Source: Closterium sp. NIES-65
Lineage: Eukaryota; Streptophyta; Zygnematophyceae; Desmidiales; Closteriaceae
NCBI GenBank assembly: GCA_948144175.1
Contig: CANXME010001999.1
Coordinates: forward strand, 372,001 to 436,000
Direction: 5' to 3'
DNA: 64,000 bases
Part shown: piece after piece, positions 11,549 through 21,300 of the stretch
Layout of the letters: every line of letters begins with the position of its first letter
Position numbering within the stretch: position 1 is the stretch's first letter
Position numbers and translations under genes: made by a program
Notes under the pieces: generated by a model
Databases searched by the model: none
The model's input: only the letters and a program-made list of their open reading frames with translations
Told to the model about the DNA's origin: nothing

Positions 11549-12444
11549 TTACGGCTGTGGGTGCTCCAGCACTGGCAGGTGCGGTACTACAGCGACCCCT
11601 GAACCAATCTTTCCCATCTTCCGCATCGCGGCGGCGTGTGCGCCGTGCGCATACGTTCCGCCGCCCGCCACCAGTGCCCCAGCCACTCCGCCAACGGCGA
11701 ACCCCGCACCCGCATTCAGCAGCGCCTCGTGGCTGTTCGTGGTTATCGTTTCGTGCGCAATCTCCGCCGCCGTTTGCGCCGGGTCCGAGAGGGATTTCTT
11801 CAAAGTCTTAGCCGGGTTGTTTGCGACGTAAGCGGCCGTGTCTCTGGCGGCCGCGGCGCTATTTTGGACACCCTCCGCAAAGCTGTTGCTGGCGCTGATG
11901 GCATTTTTTCGGGCGGCATCGATACTGTTTATGACACCATTCGTGAACGAGGTCCCTGCGTTCGAGAAGCTGTTACTGAGTCCCTTCGTCCAGCCGCTGA
12001 AATATCCTCCTCCTGACTTTGAGCCAGCCACGGGTTCAGCCACGCAATCAGCCGCACTGTTACTCGCGGGGTTACTACCGCGCGGTCTTTCGTGGTAGCC
12101 CCAATTGCCCAATGGGAGCCCTCTTCCTCCTCCGCCGCGCCACCGCGCGCCTTGTCCGGGTTCGCCGATTTTGCAGACACGTCAGCCCCTTCCCCCAAGT
12201 GGGAGGGTAATTCCTCCTCCTCCTCCAAGCCGCGCGCCTTGTCCAGGTTCACCGAATTTGCAGCAGTCGCCATGTCGTAACGTTCCGCCAGTCTGCGGGG
12301 GGGCTGAAGAGCCGCATTCGTGTCGATCTTGGGGTCACCAGGACGGCCCGATGCAGCTGCCGCGTGGAGAGAGGACAGACATACGAAGGCTAGGGCGAGG
12401 ACGAAAATGAAGCGAAGACTCTTCGTTGGTCCACAGGCCGCCAT
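11549..12444 (-). CDS. Putative secreted/membrane protein gene, reading frame changes internally
   Basis: The ATG at 12444 opens with a clear signal-peptide-like segment (basic start, hydrophobic core RFIFVLALAFVCLSS, then small residues HAAAASG). Two acidic repeats follow, each of the form S-A-N-x-D-K-A-R-G followed by a Glu run. That frame stays open to 11929. In the next frame, open from above 12112 to the stop at 11549, lies a helical, Ala/Ser/Asn-rich segment of approximate 11-residue periodicity (SNSFSNAGTSFTNGV, AARKNAISASNSF), then a Gly/Ala hydrophobic stretch (NAGAGFAVGGVAGALVAGG) like a membrane-inserting glycine-zipper. The two frames overlap between 12112 and 11929, so a small intron or one-base indel must join them; I could not place a good splice pair. 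Family not recognised. Confidence 0.5.
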
Positions 12445-12504
12445 TGCTGCGTAGAATGATCGAAAAAGGAATAAACGGTGAAAAGCGATAGTTAATCATC
12501 ACCA

Positions 12505-12690
12505 AAAAGTTGACGTCCCAAATCATTCCCCCCAAATTGGCTTCCCCGCAAGAGACTTTGAGGCCTCTCGAAAACGACCTAGATCTGTCTTCGAGCCCGA
12601 AAGAGACATTCGGAACAGTGAACACTGTGTCCAGAAAATGTCCCATCCCAAATGTGTCCCGGAATAGTGAAATTTTTGTTCTTAAAGCTC
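12505..12690. repeat. Dispersed repeat with TCCC/GGGA palindromes (copy 1)
   Basis: Rich in short blocks such as cccgaaagagacattcgg and tgtcccatcccaaatgtgtcccgga. The same block style recurs at 23840-24065 and 45990-46260, including fragments like aaatgtgtccc and gcgggacactttcggga. No coding capacity evident. Confidence 0.45.
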
Positions 12691-12725
12691 GCGGCCCAAA
12701 TTGTACAACTTTACTAAAGTTGCAT
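12672..12725 (-). repeat. Left arm of an inverted repeat flanking element C
   Basis: Read on the minus strand this arm (gcaactttagtaaagttg ... caatttgggccgcgagcttta) matches the plus-strand sequence at 13045-13082 rejoined to 14662-14680, the target site of element C. The arms are about 320 bp apart without the insertion. MITE-like or foldback structure. Confidence 0.55.
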
Positions 12726-13082
12726 GTTGGGAGGTGAGGGAGCAGGGTTGGCTAGTCGAGGTGTTGGGTGGGTTGAGGGCTTTGGTTTCGCCCAACTTCT
12801 CGCCAATCTCAAACACATTTCGCTGACTCAGTAGACCGCAGGGGCCACTTCGCGTTTGGTTGCATGAGTCCCATATTGCACAAATACTATCCTTGCCAGT
12901 TTCCCACCCTACCCCCTCCGCAAACATTGTTTCAATTTTGCTAGCCAATCAGCTCAGTGTTTCAAATTGACTAGCCAATCAACTTCCTTCGTACAACCCG
13001 TAACCTCAATTCGCAAAACCAGCACCTGTAAAACAACTATCAATCAACCTTACTAAGGTTGCCCAGCGCAGCCCGCAATTTG

Positions 13083-13212
13083 TGTCAGAATATTATCTTA
13101 TTGTTCTAGCCTGTAGTGGGGTGCTCTATAGCGAGTACAACCCTTCTAGGGTTTGCTATTTGTATCCTCATTCTTGCTAGTTCACTCCTCTTTCTTCTTC
13201 TAACTTTTGACA
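13083..13212 (+). repeat. 5' LTR of element C
   Basis: Starts TGTCAGAATATTATC, ends CTTTTGACA. Carries the shared core CTAGCCTGTAGTGGGGT and the box TCTAGGGTTTGC. Confidence 0.93.
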
Positions 13213-13227
13213 TGCTATCAGAGCAGG
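13213..13227 (+). promoter_or_regulatory. PBS of element C
   Basis: TGCTATCAGAGCAGG, one mismatch from TGGTATCAGAGC, abutting the 5' LTR. Confidence 0.85.
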
Positions 13228-13289
13228 TCGATCCCCTTGGATCGATCCTGTGGGTGTGTCCCCACCTTGCTTCCGCTGCTACTTTTTCA

Positions 13290-13841
13290 TCCCGCCGTGC
13301 GCCCCGAGGCGCGCGGCGGTTTTCATCCCGCCGTGCGCCCCGAGGCGCGCGGCGGTTTTCTGCCCGCCGTGCGCCCCGAGGCGCGCGGCGGTTCATTGCC
13401 CGCTGTGCGCCCCGGGGCGCGCGGCGGGCTTCTCCTCTTCGTCGCGGCCCCGCCCCGGCCCGTCGCCGCCCGTGCGCCTGCCCGGCTCGGCCCCGCCCTT
13501 CGTCGCGGCCCCGCCCCGGCCCGTCGCCGCCCGTGCGCCTGCCCGGCTCGGCCCCGCTCTACGTCGCGGCCCTGCCCCGGCCCGTCGCCGCCCGTGCGCC
13601 TGCCCGGCTCGGCCCCGCTCTACGTCGCGGCCCCGCCCCGGCCCGTCGCCGCCCGTGCGCCTGCCCGGCTCGGCCCCGCCCTACCTTCGCGGCCCCGCCC
13701 AACGTTGCGGCCCCGCCCTATGTCGCGGCCCCGCCCTACGTTGCGGCCCCGCCCTATGTCGCGGCCCCGCCCCGACCGTCGCGGCCCCGCCCCTCGTCGC
13801 GGCCCCGGCCCCGTCCCCCCCCCCCCCCCCCCCCCCCCCCC
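13290..13841 (+). repeat. Tandem-repeat leader of element C
   Basis: Four copies of a roughly 49-bp unit containing cgccccgaggcgcgcggcgg (13290-13430), four copies of a roughly 60-bp unit (cgtcgcggccc ... cctgcccggctcggccc, 13440-13680), shorter 18-20-bp units, then a 27-C run (13815-13841). The first unit contains the palindromic hairpin shared with other leaders. Confidence 0.8.
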
Positions 13842-14531
13842 TTTTTTTCTCCCCTCCCCCCCAATTCCCGTCGTCCGTCGTGGCGACCTGAGGGGGCCGC
13901 GGCGAGCTGTGGGGTGGCGGGTATGGGGGTGGTCGGTGTGCCTTCCTCCCTTTCTCCTCCTCCTCCTTCGTCTCCCACTGCTGCAGCTGTCGCTGAGGGG
14001 GGTGGTTGTGTGGGAGACTGGGTTTAGGGTTTAAGGGGGGTGCGTGGGAGTAGAGCTAGTGGTGTAGCAGTGGGTGTGTATCAGGGGGGTGGGACTGTGT
14101 GTGGGAGGATGAGCGGAGGTTGCCAGTCTGTCGTCAGCAGCACCTGTAGTCCGGGGCGCTGTCCCGGTAGCCCAGTCGTAGCCAGCTGTGCCAGCCGCCC
14201 GTGGGTCCGTTGCCCGTCCGCCGCTATTTGAGCCGCGGGGCCTGTTACTCCTGTAGTCCGGGCGCTGTCCGGTAGCCGCTGTGCCAGTCTGCCTCCTGTT
14301 GCCCGTGTGTCTGCAGCTGCAGCCGTCGCCTCCTGTCTCCTCTCCCCTCACTCTCCCTCCTCCTCCTCACTTGCCCGTTGTGACTACCACTAGCTTTGCT
14401 TATAATTGTACACTCTAAACTATTTCTTCTTGAACTTGTGCTCAGAATGTGTGGTGACATTGTGATCCACCCTGAGCTTGTTTTTGCTTTGCCTGCTCTG
14501 CTGATTACACCCCACTTTGGCTATGGGGGTG

Positions 14532-14661
14532 TGTCAGAATATTATCTTATTGTTCTAGCCTGTAGTGGGGTGCTCTATAGCGAGTACAACCCTTCTAGGG
14601 TTTGCTATTTGTATCCTCATTCTTGCTAGTTCACTCCTCTTTCTTCTTCTAACTTTTGACA
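14532..14661 (+). repeat. 3' LTR of element C
   Basis: 130 of 130 bases identical to the 5' copy; followed by the TSD atttg. Confidence 0.93.
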
Positions 14662-14666
14662 ATTTG

Positions 14667-15019
14667 GGCCGCGAACTTTAAACAATCCGTCTACGAATTC
14701 CAGCTCGCACTAACCTAGTGGATGCGTAAGTCTGTAAACCGAACGGTCGTATATTCGAATCTAGATGTCGGCATGTTTGACAGGTGAAATTCCTTGATTT
14801 CATTCATGCTTTATTTATAACATTTTTTCATGGTTCTGATGAAGACAGAGATTATGTTCAGGTTTAGGTTTCATTTTAATAACGATAGACACTGTTGCAA
14901 CACTCGAAATTATTAATTACTACTCGATTCGAATGCAAGGAATAAGAGTCAACGTAACATGCCTAACGTCAACCTGATATTGACGAATCTGCTTATAGCC
15001 TGCACAGCACGAAACACAG
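14667..15019. other. Low-copy sequence with a tRNA-like stretch
   Basis: AT-rich, no open frame of note. 14703-14775 vaguely resembles a tRNA: an A-box-like taacctagtgg, a loop-like ctgtaaa (Tyr-GTA-like), a B-box-like tattcgaatc and a 3' end tgtcggca. A pairing 5' acceptor strand is missing, so at best it is a degenerate tRNA relic. Confidence 0.3.
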
Positions 15020-15024
15020 GTAAC

Positions 15025-15161
15025 TGTGAAAATAGGAAAACAGGAATGAATGAACTATGAATGAAAGCAGTACAAATATGAAACCCTAACTGGGTTGTAC
15101 CCCCTATGGGATACCCCACTACAGCCTACACAGCAGTATAAGCTATAGATATGTTCTGACA
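15025..15161 (-). repeat. 3' LTR of element D
   Basis: On the minus strand starts TGTCAGAACATATC and ends CTATTTTCACA; identical to the 5' copy. Contains TAGGCTGTAGTGGGGTA and GTTAGGGTTTC. Confidence 0.95.
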
Positions 15162-15171
15162 CACCCCCATA
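15162..15171 (-). promoter_or_regulatory. Polypurine tract of element D
   Basis: Minus strand TATGGGGGTG immediately before the 3' LTR; the same ten bases precede the 3' LTRs of C, E, E2, F and G. Confidence 0.8.
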
Positions 15172-15368
15172 GGCAAAGTGGGGGAGAACAAGGGGTCACA
15201 AGACCAGTCAAGCAAGACAAAGCAAAGCTCAGGGTGGATCACAAAGTCACCACACAGTCCGAGCACAAGAGCAAGGCCAAAGGCCAGTTCACAAGCAAGA
15301 GTACAGACATATATATAAAGCTAGACAAGCAAGAGCAGGTATATATATATGTCACAGTACAAGTGAAG

Positions 15369-18300
15369 TCAAGAGGAGAGCAAGTGAGGCAAGACAGGCA
15401 CAAGACCCAGCTGGGTGCAGAAGCGCTGATGGTCACAAGGCGCAAGTGCCTTGGTGAACACATCAGCAGTGTTGGCCTCAGAGGCCACGTACGCAAGTCG
15501 CAACTGACCACGCTGCTGCAGCTCACGAGCAAGGAAGTAGCGGAGAGCAATGTGCTTCGTTCTGTGCTCCAAGCGCTGCTCTCGACACAAGGCCAGCATA
15601 GCCTTGTTGTCTACGTACAGCACTGGAGGAGAACGAGGCGGCTCTCCAAGGTCAGTCAGCAGGTAGGTGAGCCAGCGAAGCTCCTGTGCAGCCATGGCCC
15701 CGGCGTAGATCTCAGCCTCACAACTGGAGCCGAGAACCGAAGACGAGCGAGTAGACCGCCACGAGACAGAGCCGGAACCAAGGCTGAAGGTGTAACCCTG
15801 TGACGACCGCTGCGTAGCCTGGTCGTCAGCCCAAGAAGCGTCCGCGTGGCCGGTAAGGACCACTGAACTCCGCCCTCCAAGCACTAACCCCATGCCTGAC
15901 GTACTGCACAGGTAGCGCAATGCCCTCTTCGCTGCAGCCATGCGCTCCGGTCTGTGTCTCCCAGGAGCAACATAGCGTGCAAGAATGCTCAGAGGGTATG
16001 CAAGGTCAGGTCGTGTGCAGGTCATCAGGTACATGAGGCAGCCAACAAGCTCCGCATACGGACCACTCGACTCTACGGACTCATCCGAAGGCAGAGCTGA
16101 GAGTGAGTGGCGAGTAGGCAGAGGAGTGGCCTGAGGCGAGGAGTACGTGAAGCCGAAGCGCTGAAGGACCTGCTGCACCATGTGTGACTGAGTCAAGGTA
16201 ATGGTGCGGCGTGCTCTGTCCCGAGTGATCTGCAAGCCAAGGTAGCTGCGCAGTTCACCCAGGTCTGTGCACGTGTGTCTCTTCAACAGCTCGGACTTCA
16301 CGTAGGCGAGTCCAGCAGTGTCCGCTGTGGCAAAGACCAGGTCGTCGACGTACACGAGGATGTAGAACGGCGGCAGGGAAGTGTCGGTGCGAAGAAACAG
16401 CGACGGGTCAGCAGTAGAAGGAGCAAACCCAAGAGCCGCAAGCGTAGTCCTCAGTGTGTCGTGCCACTCACGCGGTGCCTGGCGGAGACCGTAGACTGGC
16501 CGTCGGAGGCTCCACTGGGTGCCAGGAGGGAAAGTCCCAGTGAAGCCAGGTGGACGGCGAAGCCAGATCTCCTCGTGCAGGCTACCCTGCAAGAACGCAG
16601 TGCTGAAGTCGAGAGAGTGAAGCTCGTAGTCGCGCTGAGCGGCTATGTGCAGCAGCACCCGAAGAGTAGTCATCTTCGGGGTGGGAGAGAAGGTCTGAAA
16701 GTAGTCAACTCCCTGCCGCTGACTGAAGCCACGAGCAACGTACCGTGCCTTGAAGACAGGTGGAGAGCCCGGCGGCCGCTTCACCCTGAAGATCCACATG
16801 CCACTGACGATGTTCGCCCCAGGAGGGGGAACCGCGTCAACGTAGGTGCCTGTGGACTTCCAGGAAGCCATCTCTGCATCCATAGCTGCCTGCCACTGAG
16901 AGGAGTAGGGACCCTCTACGGCCTCCACGTAAGAACGCGGAGTCGGGATGTCTAGTGCATCCGGGTCTCCCTCAGGGGCAAGCAGTACAGACGCGAGATG
17001 AGGTGAAGCAGCCGCTAGACACTGTAACTCCTCCTGCCTGTCCTCTAGGACGTCCGTGCCAAGAGCACACTCACCCCCGACGGACGGAGGACAGACAGAC
17101 GCAGACTCAGCAACAAGACTAGCAGCGTAGTCGAGACGACAGCGAGCAGCAAAGTCGACGAGCTCAGCGACTAGAGCAGACGCAGCAGTGGACTCAAAAG
17201 AGGGGTCAGTGACGACAGTAGCAAGCAGACGCGTGACAGTGGGACTGGCAGCACGAAGAGAGTCCGACTCAGGGTCCGCAAGCGCAGGAAGAGAGGACTC
17301 AGGAGGAGAAGGCAAAGGGGCACGCAGAGGAGCAGTGGACGGACGTAAAGACATCCGGTGCGTGCCAGGGACAGGAGGAGGACGCTGACGCGAACTGCGA
17401 CCACTAGCGCGAGCAGCACGAACAGGCGACGCGGGACGAGACGCAGGCTCACGACGCTCAGCAAGACCTCCAGTAGGACCAGTGTAAGGAGAGGGAGCAG
17501 GCAGTGGAGAGGAAGGCTCCAGTAGGGGCTGCGACTGGACAGGCGGTGGACCCTCTACTGGAGGAGAAAGACCAAGAACCTGCTGAAGGAGCGGAACGAA
17601 GTACGGCCGAGGCCGCGCGGCAGCTCCAGACTCAGCAGGGACAGCACCAGCACCCTCAGCGACAGCACCAGCGCCACCCACACCTCCAGCGGCAGGACCA
17701 ACAGCAGCAGGCTCAGCACGAACGCCCTCAGCAGTTCCAGCTCCAGGAGGACCTGCAGGGCCAGCAGCTCCGGGACCGGCTGCACCCGCACCCTCGACGG
17801 TCGAAGAAGCTCCAGCTCCAGCTCCAGCAGCACCTCCAGACTCAGCAGCACGCCTCCAGCGGCGAGCGAACCACTCGCGCAGCTCCTGTGGAGAGAGGGG
17901 CTCCCGGCGAGACGCAGCAGCAGGAGAAACCCCAGGCTCAGCAGCTCCAGACGCAGCACCCCCAGGCTCAGCAGCTCCCAGCTCAGCACCCCCAGGCTCA
18001 GCAGCTCCCGACCCAGCACCCCCAGACCCAGCACCTCCAGGCACAGCACCCCCCGGCTCAGCACCCCCAGGCTCCGCACCCTCCGCAGTAGCACCCTCAG
18101 GCCCAGCACCCCCAGCAGTAGCACCCCCAGGCTCAGCACCCCCGCGCACAGCACCCCCAGAGTCAGCACCCCCAGGCTCAGCACCCGCAGCAGCACCAGA
18201 GTCACCAGTAACCTCGACCGGGTCAACGGCGTCTACCTGGGACACACCTGAGGGGGCAGGAACCTGAGGGGGGAGGGGGTCTACTGGGGGGGGAACCGGC

Positions 18301-20804
18301 ACAAGGAAGTCCGGGGGAGGGGGGAGGGAAGGAGTGCGGTAGGGGAAGAGACGGTAGAAGGGGACTGACTCGTCGAACGTGACGTCCTGGGAGGACAGAA
18401 CACGACGAGAGGAGGGGTGGTAAAACTGCCACCCTGGGGCGTCAGTGGGGAAGCCAAGGAAGACACAGGGAGCAGCACGAGGGGACAGCTTGTCCGCAGA
18501 CAAGTCGCGGACAAACGCCCGAGATCCCCAGACACGGAACACAGACGCATCGCCAACCTTCCCTGTCCACAGCAAGGCTGGGGACATCGCTGGCCGAGAG
18601 ACCCGGGGGTGAAGGTTGAGCTGATGCGCCGCGTACCTCACCGCAAACGGCCACAGAAAATGGGGGGCAGCCGCATGCATCATGGACGTACGAGCGACAT
18701 CCATGACCATGCCAATGCGGCGCTCAGCAATCCCATTTTGCTGTGGTGAGTCCGGAAGCGTGAAGGTCTGGCGGATCCCCCGTGCACGACAGTAGTCTCG
18801 CAGAAGGCGAGAAGAGAACTCTCCGCCTCTGTCAGAGTGCAGACGCAGAACAGGAAAGTCCGAGCCGAAGCTCTTCCTGAGCTGGAGACGAGCCTCGCGG
18901 ATCCAGTCGATCAGCACCTCAGTGACCGCACCCTTGCTGCGCAAGGGGAGGACTGTGGTGTAACGCGAGTAGTCGTCAACCACCAACAGGAAGTAGCGCT
19001 CGTAACCCTGCCCACGGACGGGGGCTGGGCCCCACACATCCATGTGAAGCGTCTGCAGGGGAGCCTCTGTCGGGGGGAAGTGGGAGGAGTGAGGAGTAGC
19101 CCGGAGGCGACCCTCGACACAGGGGACACAGGAAGGTCCTGGCCCGGAGGGGAGAGGAGGGAGAGACTGGGGAAGACCAGAGACAAGGACACGGGAAGCC
19201 ATGCTCCGAAGACGGGGCAAGGAGGGGTGGCCAAGACGGTGGTGCCACAGGAGAGTCTCGTGAGACAGGAGGCGACAAGAACAGGGGGCAGACTCAGGAC
19301 CTGACCGGGACGCAGCAGCAAGTACCTGACCCGACGCAGCCACCTGACCAGACGCAGGGACAGGAGGAGACTCAACGGTCAGGGTGTAGAGACTCGACCC
19401 CGGCCGACGTGAGAACGTGGCCAGGTGTCGGCCTGTGCGAGCCTCCGTGCAGTGGGTCACCCTCTGACGCGCAGGAGTGAACTGGTGAACACCCCCATCC
19501 TGCAGGTCCGCTCCACTCACCAAGTTCGTAGAGAACGAGGGAAGGTACAGACCCGACAGGGTGCCCGAAGGGGCAGCCGGACACGGGAGGACAGTGGAGA
19601 AGTGAGACAGGACAGGACCCCCAGAGGGGTCAGCAAGGGAGACCGCAACCGGCCTGGCGAGCGGCGAAAGGGTAGTGCTGTCTCGAAAGAAGGAGCGAGA
19701 AGCTCCGGAGTCAAGTGTGAAAGTGAGGGAGGACGAGGACGACTCAGTACCTGCGAGCGCAGTCTCACCAGTACTTGAGAGCGCAGACGCACTGGCACCT
19801 AGAGCAGCAGCCTCACAAGCACCTAGCGCAGCAGTACCAATGCCCGGGTCGGGCTGAAAACACCGGTAACCCTCATTCTCCTCACTATAATCCACAACAT
19901 ACATAGCAGTAAGGATAGCATCAAAATCAAGATCAAAGATCGCTACACCAGCCCTGAGAAGCTCATCCCAGCGAGGGATCTCACTAGCCCCAGGGAACTG
20001 CTGACGCCAAGCGTCCGTCAGGCGGCCAAAGCAGCGCTGGGTGGCGTGGGCACCCCCACACTGCTCACCCGCGCGGTCGCCGGAACGAAGAACGTAGGTG
20101 CAGGGACCAGTACCCCCACCCCTCTGACGTCCAGCGTACCACTCACGAAGCTGCTGAGGCGAAGGGATGTCCCGCGAGCGCTGCTGCTGCTGCCGGTGCG
20201 AGCGCTGGCCACCACCACCGCCGCTACGCTGCTGGGTACCACCCCGACCAGCTCCACCTCCTCCACCACTACTGCCTCCTCCGCTGCCGCCTCCACTGCC
20301 TCCACCTCCGCCGCCTCCACCTCCGCCGCTGCCTCCACCACCACCGCTGGCACCACCACCACCGTCTCCGCCGCTGCTGCCGCCACCACCACCACCACCC
20401 CCGCCACTAGCCCCGCCGCCACCCCCACTCCCTCCGCCGCCACCGCCGCCACCGCCACCGCCCCCTCCAGCTCCACCCGCGCCCTTGCCCCCCTTGCCCT
20501 TGCTGGAGCGACGTCTCCCACTAGGGGCAGACGCCGCGCCGACCGACTCAAGACCAAGCAGGTCGGCAGCAGCAGCAGAGGCAACAGAGGGCAGCAAGGG
20601 GGAAGGAGAGCACCCCTCAAAGATGGGGGTGCGAGGGTCACCACGAGAAGCACCTACAGCGACTATGCTCTTCTCCGCTGCAAGGAGGGCCTTCTCGAGG
20701 AGGTCGACGGTGAGAGTGGTGGGACAGACTGCGAGAAAGTGGTCCCTGACGACGCGAAGGGAGTCAGGGAGGCGTGCGACTACGTAGTAGAGAGCGATGT
20801 ACAT
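15369..20804 (-). CDS. Element D gag C-terminus and complete pol polyprotein
   Basis: Open without a stop from MYIALYYVVARLP (20804) to 15369, about 1811 codons. In order: gag C-half with SRGDPRTPIFEGCSPSPLLP, a Gly-rich run of about 100 residues, and the variant knuckle C-X13-C-X3-H-X4-C; aspartic protease (FTLDSGASRSFF); integrase HHCC (WHHRLGHPSLPRL ... CVPCVEG) and DDE core (MDVWGPAPVRG, LHSDRGGEF, QQNGIAERR, D35E spacing); integrase C-terminal region; an Ala/Gly/Glu/Pro-rich linker of roughly 300 residues; RT (LDFSTAFLQG, YVDDLVFA); RNase H (ADAS, CEAEIYA, YVDNKA, ANTADVF). All catalytic residues are present. Nearly identical in protein to F. Confidence 0.93.
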   Translation of the reverse strand: MYIALYYVVARLPDSLRVVRDHFLAVCPTTLTVDLLEKALLAAEKSIVAVGASRGDPRTPIFEGCSPSPLLPSVASAAAADLLGLESVGAASAPSGRRRSSKGKGGKGAGGAGGGGGGGGGGGGGSGGGGGASGGGGGGGGGSSGGDGGGGASGGGGGSGGGGGGGGGGSGGGSGGGSSGGGGGAGRGGTQQRSGGGGGQRSHRQQQQRSRDIPSPQQLREWYAGRQRGGGTGPCTYVLRSGDRAGEQCGGAHATQRCFGRLTDAWRQQFPGASEIPRWDELLRAGVAIFDLDFDAILTAMYVVDYSEENEGYRCFQPDPGIGTAALGACEAAALGASASALSSTGETALAGTESSSSSLTFTLDSGASRSFFRDSTTLSPLARPVAVSLADPSGGPVLSHFSTVLPCPAAPSGTLSGLYLPSFSTNLVSGADLQDGGVHQFTPARQRVTHCTEARTGRHLATFSRRPGSSLYTLTVESPPVPASGQVAASGQVLAAASRSGPESAPCSCRLLSHETLLWHHRLGHPSLPRLRSMASRVLVSGLPQSLPPLPSGPGPSCVPCVEGRLRATPHSSHFPPTEAPLQTLHMDVWGPAPVRGQGYERYFLLVVDDYSRYTTVLPLRSKGAVTEVLIDWIREARLQLRKSFGSDFPVLRLHSDRGGEFSSRLLRDYCRARGIRQTFTLPDSPQQNGIAERRIGMVMDVARTSMMHAAAPHFLWPFAVRYAAHQLNLHPRVSRPAMSPALLWTGKVGDASVFRVWGSRAFVRDLSADKLSPRAAPCVFLGFPTDAPGWQFYHPSSRRVLSSQDVTFDESVPFYRLFPYRTPSLPPPPDFLVPVPPPVDPLPPQVPAPSGVSQVDAVDPVEVTGDSGAAAGAEPGGADSGGAVRGGAEPGGATAGGAGPEGATAEGAEPGGAEPGGAVPGGAGSGGAGSGAAEPGGAELGAAEPGGAASGAAEPGVSPAAASRREPLSPQELREWFARRWRRAAESGGAAGAGAGASSTVEGAGAAGPGAAGPAGPPGAGTAEGVRAEPAAVGPAAGGVGGAGAVAEGAGAVPAESGAAARPRPYFVPLLQQVLGLSPPVEGPPPVQSQPLLEPSSPLPAPSPYTGPTGGLAERREPASRPASPVRAARASGRSSRQRPPPVPGTHRMSLRPSTAPLRAPLPSPPESSLPALADPESDSLRAASPTVTRLLATVVTDPSFESTAASALVAELVDFAARCRLDYAASLVAESASVCPPSVGGECALGTDVLEDRQEELQCLAAASPHLASVLLAPEGDPDALDIPTPRSYVEAVEGPYSSQWQAAMDAEMASWKSTGTYVDAVPPPGANIVSGMWIFRVKRPPGSPPVFKARYVARGFSQRQGVDYFQTFSPTPKMTTLRVLLHIAAQRDYELHSLDFSTAFLQGSLHEEIWLRRPPGFTGTFPPGTQWSLRRPVYGLRQAPREWHDTLRTTLAALGFAPSTADPSLFLRTDTSLPPFYILVYVDDLVFATADTAGLAYVKSELLKRHTCTDLGELRSYLGLQITRDRARRTITLTQSHMVQQVLQRFGFTYSSPQATPLPTRHSLSALPSDESVESSGPYAELVGCLMYLMTCTRPDLAYPLSILARYVAPGRHRPERMAAAKRALRYLCSTSGMGLVLGGRSSVVLTGHADASWADDQATQRSSQGYTFSLGSGSVSWRSTRSSSVLGSSCEAEIYAGAMAAQELRWLTYLLTDLGEPPRSPPVLYVDNKAMLALCREQRLEHRTKHIALRYFLARELQQRGQLRLAYVASEANTADVFTKALAPCDHQRFCTQLGLVPVLPHLLSS

Positions 20805-21276
20805 GGGGGGGGGGGTTCTTAGCGCAGAACTCAGCAGGAAGGGCGGCGCGGTAGCGAGTGTCACTAGTGCGGAGGTGCGTAATGAGGTCAGCGACAGTGG
20901 GAAAGGCAGAGAGGTCAGGAAAGAGGTAGGGAAGCATGAGACGGCTCAGTGCAGCAGTGGCAGGGGAGGAGTAGCGCGCAACTACAGCGTCGTACAAGGT
21001 CTGAGCACTCTTGTACTGACTAAAGTGCGCACGCTCAGAGGTAGGGAGGTGGCGACGCACAGCAAGACGTGCAGCAGCATCGCGGGTGGCCCACTTAGAG
21101 CGGACAGCGGGATCAGCATCAGCAGCAGGGGCAGGAGAGGCGCCAGAGGTGAGGTCAAAGAGAGAAAGGTCGTCAGCCCTGTCGCAGTGTAAGAACAGCT
21201 GCAGGTCGTCTAACCAAACCTCAAAATCAATGGCGCGACCCTCAGCGTCAAAAGCTAGGACACTAGGGGTAGCCAT
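20805..21276 (-). CDS. Element D gag, N-terminal part up to the frameshift
   Basis: Start taken at 21276 (MATPSVLAFDAEGRAIDF), the start conserved in A, B, E and F; an in-frame ATG 24 bp upstream is specific to D and F. The segment covers the copia gag N-terminus (WLDDLQLFLHCDRADDL, SKWATRDAAARLAVRRHL, YLFPDLSAFPTVADLITHL). An 11-base run (G on the plus strand at 20805-20815) shifts the frame; F has ten at the same place and reads through. The remainder of gag continues in the next frame from 20804. Gag forms the virus-like particle in the cytoplasm. Confidence 0.85.
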
Positions 21277-21300
21277 GGTGACGACAGCGACGCAGTGCAA

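Larger units (their letters stand above)
13083..14661 (+). mobile_element. Element C: TRIM-like non-autonomous LTR retrotransposon
   Basis: 1579 bp with 130-bp LTRs (13083-13212, 14532-14661) that are identical base for base, flanked by the 5-bp duplication atttg (13078-13082 and 14662-14666). PBS at 13213. The interior is a GC-rich leader of tandem repeats plus a 3' tail that matches the tails of the autonomous elements (gtggtgac, then gtgatccaccctgagctt, then the PPT tatgggggtg at 14522-14531). There is no gag or pol; long open frames in the interior come from stop-free GC repeats. LTR identity and an intact TSD indicate a very recent insertion, presumably mobilised in trans. Confidence 0.93.

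Noticed and set aside
13116..14027. 303-codon Pro/Arg-rich plus-strand frame in element C.
   Set aside because: It starts inside the LTR and crosses tandem GC repeats and a 27-C run; three frames are open in parallel.
14703..14775. Possible tRNA-Tyr gene.
   Set aside because: The 5' acceptor strand does not pair with tgtcggc, and the A and B boxes are weak; kept only as a tRNA-like stretch.
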